Assembly: GCA_965262845.1 (NCBI GenBank)
Contig: CBDHFX010000001.1
Span: forward strand, 124,001 to 188,000
Direction: 5' to 3'
Source: ECT2AJA-044 sp965262845
GTDB lineage: Bacteria; Bacteroidota; Bacteroidia; Flavobacteriales; ECT2AJA-044
Length of the DNA: 64,000 nt
Shown here: positions 52,501-60,148 of the stretch, piece after piece
Layout: every line of letters begins with the position of its first letter
Numbering within the stretch: position 1 is the first letter of the stretch
The notes under the pieces: model-generated
The model's input: the letters and a program-made list of their open reading frames with translations, nothing else
Told to the model about the DNA's origin: nothing
Database searches by the model: none
Program-made: the position numbers and the translations under genes

Positions 52501-55094
52501 CAGTAACCAATGCAACTACCTGTGGAGTCAGTGATGGTTCCATCAGTGTAAGCATTAGCGGCGGAACCCCTCCGTACACCTACCTGTGGAATACGGGGGG
52601 CACCACTTCATCCCTGAATAACCTGAGCGAGGGAACCTACCAGCTAACGGTGACCGACGACGGATGTACCCAATCCCTTTCCATTAGCATCACCCAACTC
52701 GGAGTTTTAGTCGCTACCGTAGAGACTACCAACGTTACTAACTGTGGAGTCAGTGATGGTTCCATCAGTGTAAGCATTAGCGGCGGAACCCCTCCGTACA
52801 CCTACCTGTGGAATACGGGGGGCACCACCTCATCCTTGAATAACCTGAGCGAGGGAACCTACCAGCTAACGGTGACCGACGACGGATGTACCCAATCCCT
52901 TTCAGTGAGCATCAATGTCCTGAGTGCTATCGGTGGGGCAACGGATATTACCTGCCATGGAGCGAACGACGGATCCATTGATCTAACCATTAGCGGCGGT
53001 ACACCTGGTTATATCTATGCGTGGGATAACGGGCTTTCGGCTGGTACTTCACACAGTAATCTAAGTGCCGGAACCTACCGCCTGTCTGTAACGGATGGCA
53101 ACCAATGTGAGGAGTTCTTTTCATACACCATTAACGATCCGGATGTCCTAACCGTATTGACGGTAACCCAGGTAAGTTGTTTTGATGGCAGCGACGGATC
53201 CATTGATGTAACCGTATCGGGAGGAACCCCCGGTTATACCTATGCCTGGGATAACGGGCTTTCGGCCGGTACTTCACATAGCAATCTAAGTGCTGGGATC
53301 TACCGCCTGTCTGTAACGGATGCCAATGGCTGTACCGAGTCCTTTTCCACGAGTATCACCCATGTAACAGCTCCGTGGGCTGAAGACTTTGAAGGCCCGT
53401 TCTCCCTGAACAATACCTTTGATCAATGTTGGACAACCATTCCGGCGGCGAGCAGTTGGGGTATTTACAGCTGGCGGTGGGTGGGAACGCCTATTGTTTC
53501 GTGGCCAACCACAGGTCCTCCAGTGGGAACAGGTCAGTACATCTATACAAACCCTGGTCCTGCTGGTTCGGCAGGTGACCAGGTGGAGATCCGGACACCC
53601 TGGATCAACATCAGTGGTCTCACTAACCCGACGCTCCGTTTCTGGAAGCACTTCTACGGTGCTGATATTGACTCATTCCTTGTTGAGGTTGATGCGGGTA
53701 ACGGGTTCCAAACCATCTATGCAACACATGGCCCCGGTCCGCAAATAGCTAAAACCGACCCCTGGGTTGAGGAAGTACTCAGTCTGAACGCCTTTGCCGG
53801 TTCCACAGCACTTCAGATCCGCTTCCGTGCCATCCGCGGCGGAGGTTGGCTTCGTAAACTAGCCCTGGATGATATCTCCGTGGACGAAGGTCCGTCCTGT
53901 CCCAAACCGAGTGCCATTTCAGTGGATTCGGTAGGTATAACCCCAAATGTAACGGTGGACTGGGTCCCCGGCTCAGGAACTTCCTGGGAAGTGGCCTATG
54001 GTGCACCAGGGTTTCATCCGGACTCTGCAGTGGGCTCACCGAACGGACCAATCGGGATCGTTTCGGCAAGTGCTCACCCTTTCACGGTAAGCGGTTTAAT
54101 GGCCAACACAGATTATCACTTCTACGTACGGGAAGCCTGTGCGACGGTTCCCGGAGCGAACAGCGAATGGAGAGGTTTTGCCAGTACACGTACAAATTGT
54201 GGGATTGTAGCTCCCTGGACAGAAAACTTTGAAGGTCCGACCTTTGCCGTGCCCGTCACCTTTGATCCATGTTGGACAACCATTCCGAGTTGGATTCCGC
54301 CGATTTGGGCTGCTTACAGCTGGCTGGTGGAGACAGGCGGTACAGCTTCTTCTTCTTTTTCAGGTCCTTCCGTAGACCACACTACCGGCTTAGGTAAGTA
54401 CATCTATACAGAGGCCAGCTGGGGTTCGGCAGGTGACACGGCAGAGATCCGGACACCCCTGATTGACATCAGTGGTATCGCCAACCCGGCACTCCGTTTC
54501 TGGAAACACTTCTACGGTACCCATATTGACTCGTTCTTCGTTGAAGTGGATACGGGTAGCGGATTCCAAACGATTTACCAAACACAGGGTCCAGGCCCGC
54601 AAACAGCTTCAACCGACCCATGGGTTGAGGTAGAAGTTGACCTGAACCCCTTTTCCGGTTCCACGGCACTTCAGATCCGCTTCCGTGCTATCCGTGGCGG
54701 AGATTGGCAAGGTGATCTAGCCCTGGATGATATTTCCATAGGTTCTCCCCAGCCCAACCCAAGTACCATTCCAGTGGATTCAACTGGTGTAACCGACACC
54801 ACGCTGGACTGGGTACCCGGCTCGGGAACGTCCCGGGAATTTGCCCGGAGCATTGACGTGTACCCGAACCCGGCAACCAGGGAGGTCTTTGTTGACTACG
54901 ACTTCACCAGCGAAGTAGATCTGGAAGTAAGGGTAATAAACCACCTGGGTCAGTTGGTGCTGACAACCCGCGAGCTGAACGCAGTGAGTGGTAAACTGCG
55001 TTTGGATGTAGCTGAGTGGGCCAGTGGTATCTACAACCTGTTGTTCAGCAATGGAAGCCAAAGCGACAGTCGTCAGCTGGTGATCCAAAAATAG
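49503..55094 (+). CDS. Mosaic type IX-secreted surface protein: MAM-like, SprB, Fn3 and sorting domain
   Basis: 1863 residues. Signal peptide (WWAASVFFAFTPNTVEA), a MAM-like jelly-roll domain (RFWKHFYGDDIDSFFVEV, ALQIQFRAIRAKDG, DLALDDISVGP), several SprB repeats, then MAM-Fn3-MAM, a second SprB block, MAM-Fn3-MAM again, a truncated Fn3 (DSTGVTDTTLDWVPGSGTS) and a type A sorting domain (DVYPNPATREVFVDYDFTSE ... RQLVIQK). Residues about 472-940 are almost identical to 1226-1694, a period of exactly 754 residues. The sorting domain is close in sequence to that of the giant adhesin. It should be secreted by the neighbouring type IX machinery and act in adhesion. The flanking 54-bp repeats hint at insertion or duplication. 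Confidence 0.92.
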   Translation: MKRRLLGPSWWAASVFFAFTPNTVEAQCDTVTAPWTENFDGPTFVPATHQVNSTFDSCWTTIPTSAHLYYCWWVGTSYTTSNGFLSTGPSDDHTPTGAGRYIHIKALYGGTGDQAEIRTPWIDISGISNPTLRFWKHFYGDDIDSFFVEVNTGSGFQTIYETFGPGPQTDHTDAWAEEVLSLDAFAGSTALQIQFRAIRAKDGGYGNRGELGDLALDDISVGPCLNVHTAVTNITCHGASDGSIDVNVSGGTTPYTYAWSRNPQTGFTDPGTQNLSQLEPGTYTLTVTDTDGCTRSLNLSITEPSALVTSGGETDITCHGVNDGSIDITVSGGTSPYSYLWNNGLSAGTSHSNLSAGTYRLSITDGNQCEAFFSYTITEPDELTATVSAGSVTQLSCSGDNDGLISLTVSGGTSPYSYLWNTGATTSGLSGLTAGVYQVTVTDANNCTHSLPVSITQPGALFVTDVVTSVSCFDGSDGSIDVTVSGGTPGYTYAWDNGLSAGTSHSNLSAGIYRLSVTDANGCTESFSTSITHVTAPWAEDFEGPFSLSNTFDQCWTTIPAASSWGIYSWRWVGTPIVSWPTTGPPVGTGQYIYTNPGPAGSAGDQVEIRTPWINISGLTNPTLRFWKHFYGADIDSFLVEVDAGNGFQTIYATHGPGPQIAKTDPWVEEVLSLNAFAGSTALQIRFRAIRGGGWLRKLALDDISVDEGPSCPKPSAISVDSVGITPNVTVDWVPGSGTSWEVAYGAPGFHPDSAVGSPNGPIGIVSASAHPFTVSGLMANTDYHFYVREACATVPGANSEWRGFASTRTNCGIVAPWTENFEGPTFAVPVTFDPCWTTIPSWIPPIWAAYSWLVETGGTASSSFSGPSVDHTTGLGKYIYTEASWGSAGDTAEIRTPLIDISDIANPALRFWKHFYGTHIDSFFVEVDTGSGFQTIYQTKGEVQTDHTDPWVEEVLSLNAFAGSTALQIRFRAIRGGGWQGDMALDDISVGPCLNVYTTVTNATTCGVSDGSISVSISGGTPPYTYLWNTGGTTSSLNNLSEGTYQLTVTDDGCTQSLSISITQLGVLVATVETTNVTNCGVSDGSISVSISGGTPPYTYLWNTGGTTSSLNNLSEGTYQLTVTDDGCTQSLSVSINVLSAIGGATDITCHGANDGSIDLTISGGTPGYIYAWDNGLSAGTSHSNLSAGTYRLSVTDGNQCEEFFSYTINDPDVLTVLTVTQVSCFDGSDGSIDVTVSGGTPGYTYAWDNGLSAGTSHSNLSAGIYRLSVTDANGCTESFSTSITHVTAPWAEDFEGPFSLNNTFDQCWTTIPAASSWGIYSWRWVGTPIVSWPTTGPPVGTGQYIYTNPGPAGSAGDQVEIRTPWINISGLTNPTLRFWKHFYGADIDSFLVEVDAGNGFQTIYATHGPGPQIAKTDPWVEEVLSLNAFAGSTALQIRFRAIRGGGWLRKLALDDISVDEGPSCPKPSAISVDSVGITPNVTVDWVPGSGTSWEVAYGAPGFHPDSAVGSPNGPIGIVSASAHPFTVSGLMANTDYHFYVREACATVPGANSEWRGFASTRTNCGIVAPWTENFEGPTFAVPVTFDPCWTTIPSWIPPIWAAYSWLVETGGTASSSFSGPSVDHTTGLGKYIYTEASWGSAGDTAEIRTPLIDISGIANPALRFWKHFYGTHIDSFFVEVDTGSGFQTIYQTQGPGPQTASTDPWVEVEVDLNPFSGSTALQIRFRAIRGGDWQGDLALDDISIGSPQPNPSTIPVDSTGVTDTTLDWVPGSGTSREFARSIDVYPNPATREVFVDYDFTSEVDLEVRVINHLGQLVLTTRELNAVSGKLRLDVAEWASGIYNLLFSNGSQSDSRQLVIQK
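50917..52324 (+). repeat. First copy of a 1.4-kb near-identical internal repeat
   Basis: Matches 53179-54586 with only a few differences; the distance of 2262 bp is a multiple of three. It covers one SprB repeat, MAM, Fn3 and most of the next MAM domain. Confidence 0.9.
53179..54586 (+). repeat. Second copy of the 1.4-kb internal repeat
   Basis: Near-identical to 50917-52324. The copies separate abruptly near 52320/54582, where one reads TKGEVQTDHTD and the other TQGPGPQTASTD. Such long repeats invite homologous recombination and would shorten or lengthen the protein in 754-residue steps. Confidence 0.9.
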
Positions 55095-55125
55095 AGAAGG
55101 CCCCTTCCAAACGACCCCTGGCTAG

Positions 55126-55179
55126 TGCCTGAAAATAGATCCTGCTTTTAAATCTCCATTCCCTGTTACGGATAAAGCA
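55126..55179 (+). repeat. Right copy of the 54-bp imperfect direct repeat
   Basis: Begins 32 bases after the stop codon of the mosaic surface gene and ends in the leader of miaB. See the left copy at 49354-49406. Confidence 0.75.
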
Positions 55180-55192
55180 AAACCTGCCAAAT

Positions 55193-55223
55193 TGGCACCC
55201 TTGGAGGGTTTTTTGTATCTTTG
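55193..55223 (+). promoter_or_regulatory. Promoter of miaB
   Basis: TTG 55193-55195, a 20-base gap and TATCTTTG at 55216-55223 match the Bacteroidota consensus. Transcription would start near 55230, which rules out the in-frame TTG at 55221 as a start codon. Confidence 0.65.
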
Positions 55224-55238
55224 CCACCCTATTTCATA

Positions 55239-56723
55239 ATGCATGAGCAGATCATGAGCGAAGTACTTTTAGACAGTAAGGTAAGCGACGAAAGGCGGCA
55301 GGGAGAAGCAGTCATGCTGAACAACGCATCTCTGGGAAAGGGACGTAAATTGTACATCGAAAGCTATGGCTGCCAGATGAATTTTTCGGACAGCGAGATC
55401 GTGGCCTCCATTCTGGGCGGAAACGGATTCGAAACGACCCGCGATATCGATGAGGCAGACGTGATCCTGATCAATACCTGCTCCATCCGTGAAAAAGCAG
55501 AACAAACGGTGCGCAACCGTCTGGATCATTTCCACAGGGCCAGGAAAGCCAGGCCCGGGACGATCATTGGCGTGCTGGGCTGTATGGCAGAACGAATGAA
55601 GGAGAGCCTGCTTGAAGAGGAGAAACTGGTTGACCTCGTCGTGGGACCAGACGCCTACCGCGATCTGCCTGAATTGATCCGGGAGGTTGATGACGGACGA
55701 AAGGCCGTTAATGTGATCCTCTCCAGAGAAGAGACCTATGCCGATATTGCCCCGGTGCGCTTAGGTGGAAACGGGGTCACGGCCTTCGTGACCATCATGC
55801 GCGGATGCGATAACATGTGCAGCTTTTGCATTGTGCCCTTCACCCGGGGTCGCGAGCGCAGCCGCGATCCACAAACCATCGTGAGTGAGGTGAAGGACCT
55901 CGCAGTCAAAGGCTACAGGGAGGTTACGCTCCTCGGCCAAAACGTTGACTCCTATTTATGGTACGGAGGCGGACTAAGAAAAGACCTCAGGCAGCCCGCC
56001 GAAAAAGAACAGGATAAAACCGTGACCTTTGCGCAACTGCTTGAAAGGGTGGCCTCAGCAGTACCCAGGGTCCGTATTCGGTTCAGTACCTCGCACCCAA
56101 AGGATATGCTTGATGATGTCCTCCACGCCATCGCCAGGCACAGGAATATTTGCCATTACATTCATTTGCCGTTCCAATCGGGCAGTAACCGTATTCTGGA
56201 ACTCATGAACCGAGGCCATACGCGCGAATGGTACAGGCAGCGGATCGATCGCATTCGTGAGATCATACCGGACTGCGGTATTTCCCACGATATCATCTCC
56301 GGTTTCTGCACCGAAACAGAAGAGGATCATGCCGACACCCTGGAGCTTATGGACTATGTGAAATACGATTTCGGATTTATGTTCAACTACTCCGAGCGTC
56401 CGAATACCCTGGCCCAGCGCAAACTCAAAGACGATGTTCCAACGGATGTCAAGAAACGTCGGCTGCAGGAGATCATTGCCAGGCAGCAGCAGCACAGCCT
56501 GGAACGCAACAAAACCTATATCGGCAAAACCCACTGCGTGCTGGCAGAAGGAACTTCGAAGCGAAGCAACGGGCAGTTGTTCGGTCGTACCACACAAAAT
56601 GCCGTGGTGATTTTTGACCGTGAACATTATCAGCCGGGAGATTATGTTGACGTGGCCGTACATGACTGCACAGCGGCCACTCTGCTCGGAAAGGCAGTTG
56701 GTAAAGCGAACGGACCCGTATAA
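55239..56723 (+). CDS. miaB: tRNA-2-methylthio-N6-dimethylallyladenosine synthase
   Basis: A radical-SAM enzyme that adds a methylthio group to i6A37 in tRNA. The 494-residue protein has the N-terminal cluster cysteines (ESYGCQMNFSD, INTCSIREKA, VLGCMAERM), the radical SAM CxxxCxxC in RGCDNMCSFCIVPFTRGRE, and a C-terminal TRAM domain (KTYIGKTHCVLAEGTSKRS ... DYVDVAVHDCTAATLLGK). A RRQGEA segment before the first Cys is usual in Bacteroidota. The start is ATG 55239 or 55254 (MSEVLL); the second is closer to family lengths. It is followed after 11 bases by the sigma-54 activator gene. Confidence 0.96.
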   Translation: MHEQIMSEVLLDSKVSDERRQGEAVMLNNASLGKGRKLYIESYGCQMNFSDSEIVASILGGNGFETTRDIDEADVILINTCSIREKAEQTVRNRLDHFHRARKARPGTIIGVLGCMAERMKESLLEEEKLVDLVVGPDAYRDLPELIREVDDGRKAVNVILSREETYADIAPVRLGGNGVTAFVTIMRGCDNMCSFCIVPFTRGRERSRDPQTIVSEVKDLAVKGYREVTLLGQNVDSYLWYGGGLRKDLRQPAEKEQDKTVTFAQLLERVASAVPRVRIRFSTSHPKDMLDDVLHAIARHRNICHYIHLPFQSGSNRILELMNRGHTREWYRQRIDRIREIIPDCGISHDIISGFCTETEEDHADTLELMDYVKYDFGFMFNYSERPNTLAQRKLKDDVPTDVKKRRLQEIIARQQQHSLERNKTYIGKTHCVLAEGTSKRSNGQLFGRTTQNAVVIFDREHYQPGDYVDVAVHDCTAATLLGKAVGKANGPV

Positions 56724-56734
56724 AACGAAGAAAA

Positions 56735-57976
56735 TTGGATCTGCAACCGATCAAACAACGTTTTGAGATCATCGGCAACAGCCCGTTGCTGGATCGCGCC
56801 CTGGAGAAGGCTGTTCAGGTGGCTCCGACCGATATTTCCGTGCTCGTCACCGGAGAAAGTGGTGTGGGAAAAGAAACTATTCCGCGCATTATCCACAGCC
56901 AGTCAACGCGCAAGCACAACCCATACATCGCGGTCAACTGTGGAGCCATACCCGAGGGAACCATCGACAGCGAGTTGTTCGGTCATGAGAAAGGCAGCTT
57001 CACGGGGGCCACATCAGCCCGTAAGGGCTACTTTGAAGAAGCGAATACGGGAACCATCTTCCTTGATGAAGTGGCCGAACTTCCGCCCCCGACCCAGGTA
57101 CGGCTCCTGCGCGTGCTCGAGACCGGCGAGTTTATCAAGGTGGGATCAAGCAAGGTGCAAAAAACCAATGTGCGGATCGTGGCGGCGACCAACGTCGACA
57201 TGAGGGAGGCCATTCGGAAGGGTCAGTTCCGCGAGGATCTGTACTACCGGTTGAATACGGTGGAGATCCACCTGCCGCCTTTGCGTGACCGGGCCGGAGA
57301 TATTCATCTGCTGTTCCGAAAATTCGCTTCGGACTTCGCCAGCAAGTACCGCATGCCGGCACTGCAGCCCGAACCGGAAGCGGTGGAGCTGATCAACCAC
57401 TACCGCTGGCCGGGAAACATCCGCCAGCTAAAAAATTTCACGGAGGAAATGAGCGTGATCGAAACCGGACGTGTGGTAACGGCCGATACGGTCCGGCACT
57501 ACCTGCCGGAAAGCGAGCGTTCGAACCTGCCCATGATCTACCGCGATCAGCCAGCGCGTCAGAGCGATTCGGATTTTGCCTCGGAGCGCGACATATTATA
57601 TAAGGTGTTGTTCGACATGAAAAACGATGTCAACGATCTCAAAAAGCTCACCATGGAACTCATGAAGGAAGGCAATCGCGCCGACGATACATTCCGCCAG
57701 GAGAACGCACAGCTACTGGCCAAGGTATACAACGATTTCGACCACGAAGCTGCGCCCGGGATCGTGGATCAGCCCCCGAATACCCCGGCAGGCATCTCCA
57801 CGGATATCTATGAAGGCGAGGAAATTGTGGAAGAACGCCTCACACTGCAGGAAAAGGAAATCGAAATGATCCGCAAGGCTCTCGGCCGCAGCCGGGGAAA
57901 ACGCAGGGATGCCGCCAGGGAGCTCGGCATCTCCGAACGTACCCTTTACCGTAAGATCAAACAGTACGATCTATGA
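56735..57976 (+). CDS. Sigma-54-dependent activator without a sensory domain
   Basis: 413 residues of AAA+ sigma-54 activator type: Walker A GESGVGKE (40-47), GSFTGA (87-92, with Ser for Ala in the usual GAFTGA), Walker B GTIFLDEV (106-113), the ATNVDMREA sensor I region, YRWPGNIRQLKN and a C-terminal Fis-type helix-turn-helix (RGKRRDAARELGISERTLYRK). There is no receiver, PAS or GAF domain at the N-terminus: the AAA+ core starts within 20 residues. The start codon is TTG 56735, consistent with homologues. Between the core and the HTH is a region with predicted coiled coil. The ATG of lptE overlaps its stop (ATGA). Targets unknown; rpoN is not in the window. Confidence 0.92.
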   Translation: MDLQPIKQRFEIIGNSPLLDRALEKAVQVAPTDISVLVTGESGVGKETIPRIIHSQSTRKHNPYIAVNCGAIPEGTIDSELFGHEKGSFTGATSARKGYFEEANTGTIFLDEVAELPPPTQVRLLRVLETGEFIKVGSSKVQKTNVRIVAATNVDMREAIRKGQFREDLYYRLNTVEIHLPPLRDRAGDIHLLFRKFASDFASKYRMPALQPEPEAVELINHYRWPGNIRQLKNFTEEMSVIETGRVVTADTVRHYLPESERSNLPMIYRDQPARQSDSDFASERDILYKVLFDMKNDVNDLKKLTMELMKEGNRADDTFRQENAQLLAKVYNDFDHEAAPGIVDQPPNTPAGISTDIYEGEEIVEERLTLQEKEIEMIRKALGRSRGKRRDAARELGISERTLYRKIKQYDL

Positions 57977-58476
57977 CGCGGCGATCCCTGTTTGTTTTTC
58001 TGATCGCCGCCCTCACGGGCGGATGTGGGGTCAGGTACTCCTTTACCGGAGCCAGTATTTCGCCGGATGTAAAAACGGTCTCGGTAGCCTACCTCGAAAA
58101 CCACGCACCATTGGTTAACCCGTCCCTGAGCCAGGTCGCTACCGAAAAGCTGAAGGATATTTTCCTGGTCCAAACAAACCTGGAAGTGGTTTCGCGCGAC
58201 GGCGATCTGCAGTTCGAGGGTTCCATTACCGACTATCATGTACAACCGCTTGCGATCCAGGCCGATGAGCAAGCGGCACAAAACCGTTTGACCATTACCC
58301 TGGCCGTGGTCTTCACCAATACAAAGGATCCGGAGAAGGATTACGAGTCGCGCTTTACCCGTTTTGGAGATTTCGACTCAAATCAGGACCTTGCGGAAGT
58401 GGAGGAGGACCTGGTGGAGCAGATCACCACTGAGTTGGTTCAGGATATCTTCAACAAGGCGGTTGTGAATTGGTAA
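57973..58476 (+). CDS. lptE: LPS-assembly lipoprotein LptE
   Basis: A 167-residue lipoprotein (lipobox LIAALTGGC) of the LptE type, which plugs the LptD barrel that inserts LPS in the outer membrane. The family pattern is visible in YSFTGASISPDVKTVSVAYL, VNPSLSQVATEKLKDIF, LEVVSRDGDLQFEGSITDY and FEDSQDL-type C-terminal strands. Its ATG overlaps the stop of the preceding gene by four bases, so the two are translationally coupled. The position between the sigma-54 activator and secG is conserved in Bacteroidota. Confidence 0.9.
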   Translation: MTRRSLFVFLIAALTGGCGVRYSFTGASISPDVKTVSVAYLENHAPLVNPSLSQVATEKLKDIFLVQTNLEVVSRDGDLQFEGSITDYHVQPLAIQADEQAAQNRLTITLAVVFTNTKDPEKDYESRFTRFGDFDSNQDLAEVEEDLVEQITTELVQDIFNKAVVNW

Positions 58477-58480
58477 GTCT

Positions 58481-59296
58481 ATGGAAGCAGAACGCCTGCT
58501 TGAGTGGATCGATCGCCCCTGGCTTTTGGATGCCGGGGCGGAAAAGGAACTGAGTGAAATACTGGACCTGTTCCCTTATTTCACGGCAGCCCGCATGTTG
58601 CATCTGAAAGCCCTCAGGCACGGGAACAGCTTTCGCTACAACAGTCAGCTTAAAAAAACGGCAGCACATGTGCCCAGTCGCTCCGTACTATTCGAATTCA
58701 TTACCAGCCCTGCTCCTGAGCCGATGCCAGTTAAAGGACCCATCGCGCCGCAGGCGCCCGGGGAAAAAGGATCCGGAAGGCAGATGTCCGGGTACCCGGA
58801 AGGATCGGGCAGTATCGGAGGGCCAGTCCGCGAAGAAGAGGATCCTGAACCGGTGGCTGGGCGGCCGCTTGTATTCGACAGGAACGAGGTGCATTCATTT
58901 ACGGAATGGCTGAACCTCACCTATGTGAAGCCCATTGACCGGGAAGGATCAAAAACAGGGCCGGCCCCTGAGGCCAGCGCTGAGGACGAAACCGATACTT
59001 CCCCCGGCCTTAAGCCTGGATCGGCCGGGCACGATCTGATCGATCGCTTTCTGGCCCGATCGCCCCGCATGAGCCCGCCCCAAAGATCAGCTCCGGAAGA
59101 AGATGAGGTGGTTAACCCGGGTCCGGAGGAAAGTCATTCGCTGATAACCGAAACCCTGGCACGGGTGTACACGGAGCAGGGGCTGTACAGCAAGGCCATC
59201 AGGGCCTATCATGTGCTGAGCTTGAAATATCCCGAAAAAAGTGCTTACTTTGCCGACCGAATTAACCAGATCCATGATCTGAAAAAGGGGGAATAA
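58481..59296 (+). CDS. Conserved hypothetical protein with TPR-like C-terminus
   Basis: 271 residues. The N-terminal 80 residues are helical (LLDAGAEKELSEILDLFPYF, FRYNSQLKKTAAHVPSR). A middle proline/glycine-rich low-complexity part follows, then a short C-terminal helix pair ETLARVYTEQGLYSKAIRAY, HVLSLKYPEKSAYFADRI, which matches one TPR. No catalytic motif and no signal peptide were seen, so it is probably cytoplasmic. Genes of this kind sit between lptE and secG in many Bacteroidota, which suggests a role connected with envelope assembly. The start ATG 58481 lies five bases after lptE and the end precedes secG by one base. Confidence 0.8.
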   Translation: MEAERLLEWIDRPWLLDAGAEKELSEILDLFPYFTAARMLHLKALRHGNSFRYNSQLKKTAAHVPSRSVLFEFITSPAPEPMPVKGPIAPQAPGEKGSGRQMSGYPEGSGSIGGPVREEEDPEPVAGRPLVFDRNEVHSFTEWLNLTYVKPIDREGSKTGPAPEASAEDETDTSPGLKPGSAGHDLIDRFLARSPRMSPPQRSAPEEDEVVNPGPEESHSLITETLARVYTEQGLYSKAIRAYHVLSLKYPEKSAYFADRINQIHDLKKGE

Positions 59297-59297
59297 G

Positions 59298-59663
59298 ATG
59301 TACATGCTGTTTGCTGTTTTGATCATCATCACCTGTGTTTTGCTCGTTTTGGTGATCCTGGTCCAAAACCCAAAGGGAGGAGGCCTGTCATCAACCTTTG
59401 GCGGGGGCAATCAAATGTTCGGTGTTCAAAAAACGACCGACTTTTTAGATAAAGCGACCTGGACGCTCGCCGGTGTTCTGCTCGGTCTCACCCTGCTGAG
59501 TAATTTTGCCATTGACCGTGGAGAAGGAGCCTTGAATGAAGGTTCACGGGTCCAGGATCAGGTGGAGGGCGTTGTTCCTTTCGTGCCGCAGGCACCACCC
59601 ACCGGAGGTGTTAGCGATCCGGACCAGACCCCGGCCGAAGAAGGTGAAGGAACCGCGGAATAG
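59298..59663 (+). CDS. secG: Protein translocase subunit SecG
   Basis: 121 residues with two membrane helices: MYMLFAVLIIITCVLLVLVI and TWTLAGVLLGLTLLSNFA, separated by the conserved QNPKGGGLSSTFGGGNQMFG loop. SecG supports SecYE in protein export across the inner membrane. The C-terminal tail is longer than in E. coli and acidic, which is common in Bacteroidota. It begins one base after the TPR-like gene and ends the miaB-secG run. The groES promoter lies in the following 192 bases. Confidence 0.93.
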   Translation: MYMLFAVLIIITCVLLVLVILVQNPKGGGLSSTFGGGNQMFGVQKTTDFLDKATWTLAGVLLGLTLLSNFAIDRGEGALNEGSRVQDQVEGVVPFVPQAPPTGGVSDPDQTPAEEGEGTAE

Positions 59664-59761
59664 GGAACCTTTGAAGGAAGTGGTAAACCCGCCGGTCCTG
59701 ACAAGTTAGGACGGGCATTCCCAACAGATGCTGAACTGAAGCGAAAACTGACATGCTGAAC

Positions 59762-59803
59762 CTGACAAAATGTTAGTTATGTGCCAGTGGCATGATTTCT
59801 GTT
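59762..59803 (+). promoter_or_regulatory. Inverted repeat and sigma-54-like box upstream of groES
   Basis: CTGACAAAATGTTAG (59762-59776) is an imperfect inverted repeat and CTGACA also occurs at 59698 and 59748. TGGCATGATTTCTGTT (59788-59803) follows. It resembles a -24/-12 sigma-54 element (TGGCAC-N5-TTGC) with a good -24 half and a poor -12 half. The distance to the groES ATG is 52 bases. This may be the heat-shock control region. Confidence 0.4.
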
Positions 59804-59855
59804 CAGGAGCTCGGCGTCTGATCGACACATTGTAAATACTAAATTTTAATTGGAT

Positions 59856-60134
59856 ATGGCACAACTAAAAATTCAGATGCTGGCCGATCGGGTCCTTTTG
59901 GAACCGGCAGCGGCCGAGACCCGTACTGCTTCGGGATTATATATTCCGGATACTGCGCAGGAAAAGCCTCAACGCGGAACAGTTGTATCTGTGGGAAAAG
60001 GTAAACCTGACGAACCGATGACCGTTAAAGTTGGTGATACCGTTCTTTTTAACAAATACGCGGGTACCGAACTGAAACATGAAGGTAAGGAGTATCTGGT
60101 TGTACGTGAAACAGAAATTCTGGCAATTATTTAA
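59856..60134 (+). CDS. groES: Co-chaperonin GroES
   Basis: A 92-residue GroES subunit that caps GroEL to fold proteins with ATP. Family features are LKIQMLADRVLLEPAAAETRTASGLYIPDTA with the mobile loop, GTVVSVGKGKPDEPMTVKVGDTVLFNKYAGTE and a hydrophobic end. The start is ATG 59856; the TTG at 59850 would add two residues. groEL follows after 14 bases. Confidence 0.97.
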   Translation: MAQLKIQMLADRVLLEPAAAETRTASGLYIPDTAQEKPQRGTVVSVGKGKPDEPMTVKVGDTVLFNKYAGTELKHEGKEYLVVRETEILAII

Positions 60135-60148
60135 AATCATTGTTCAAA

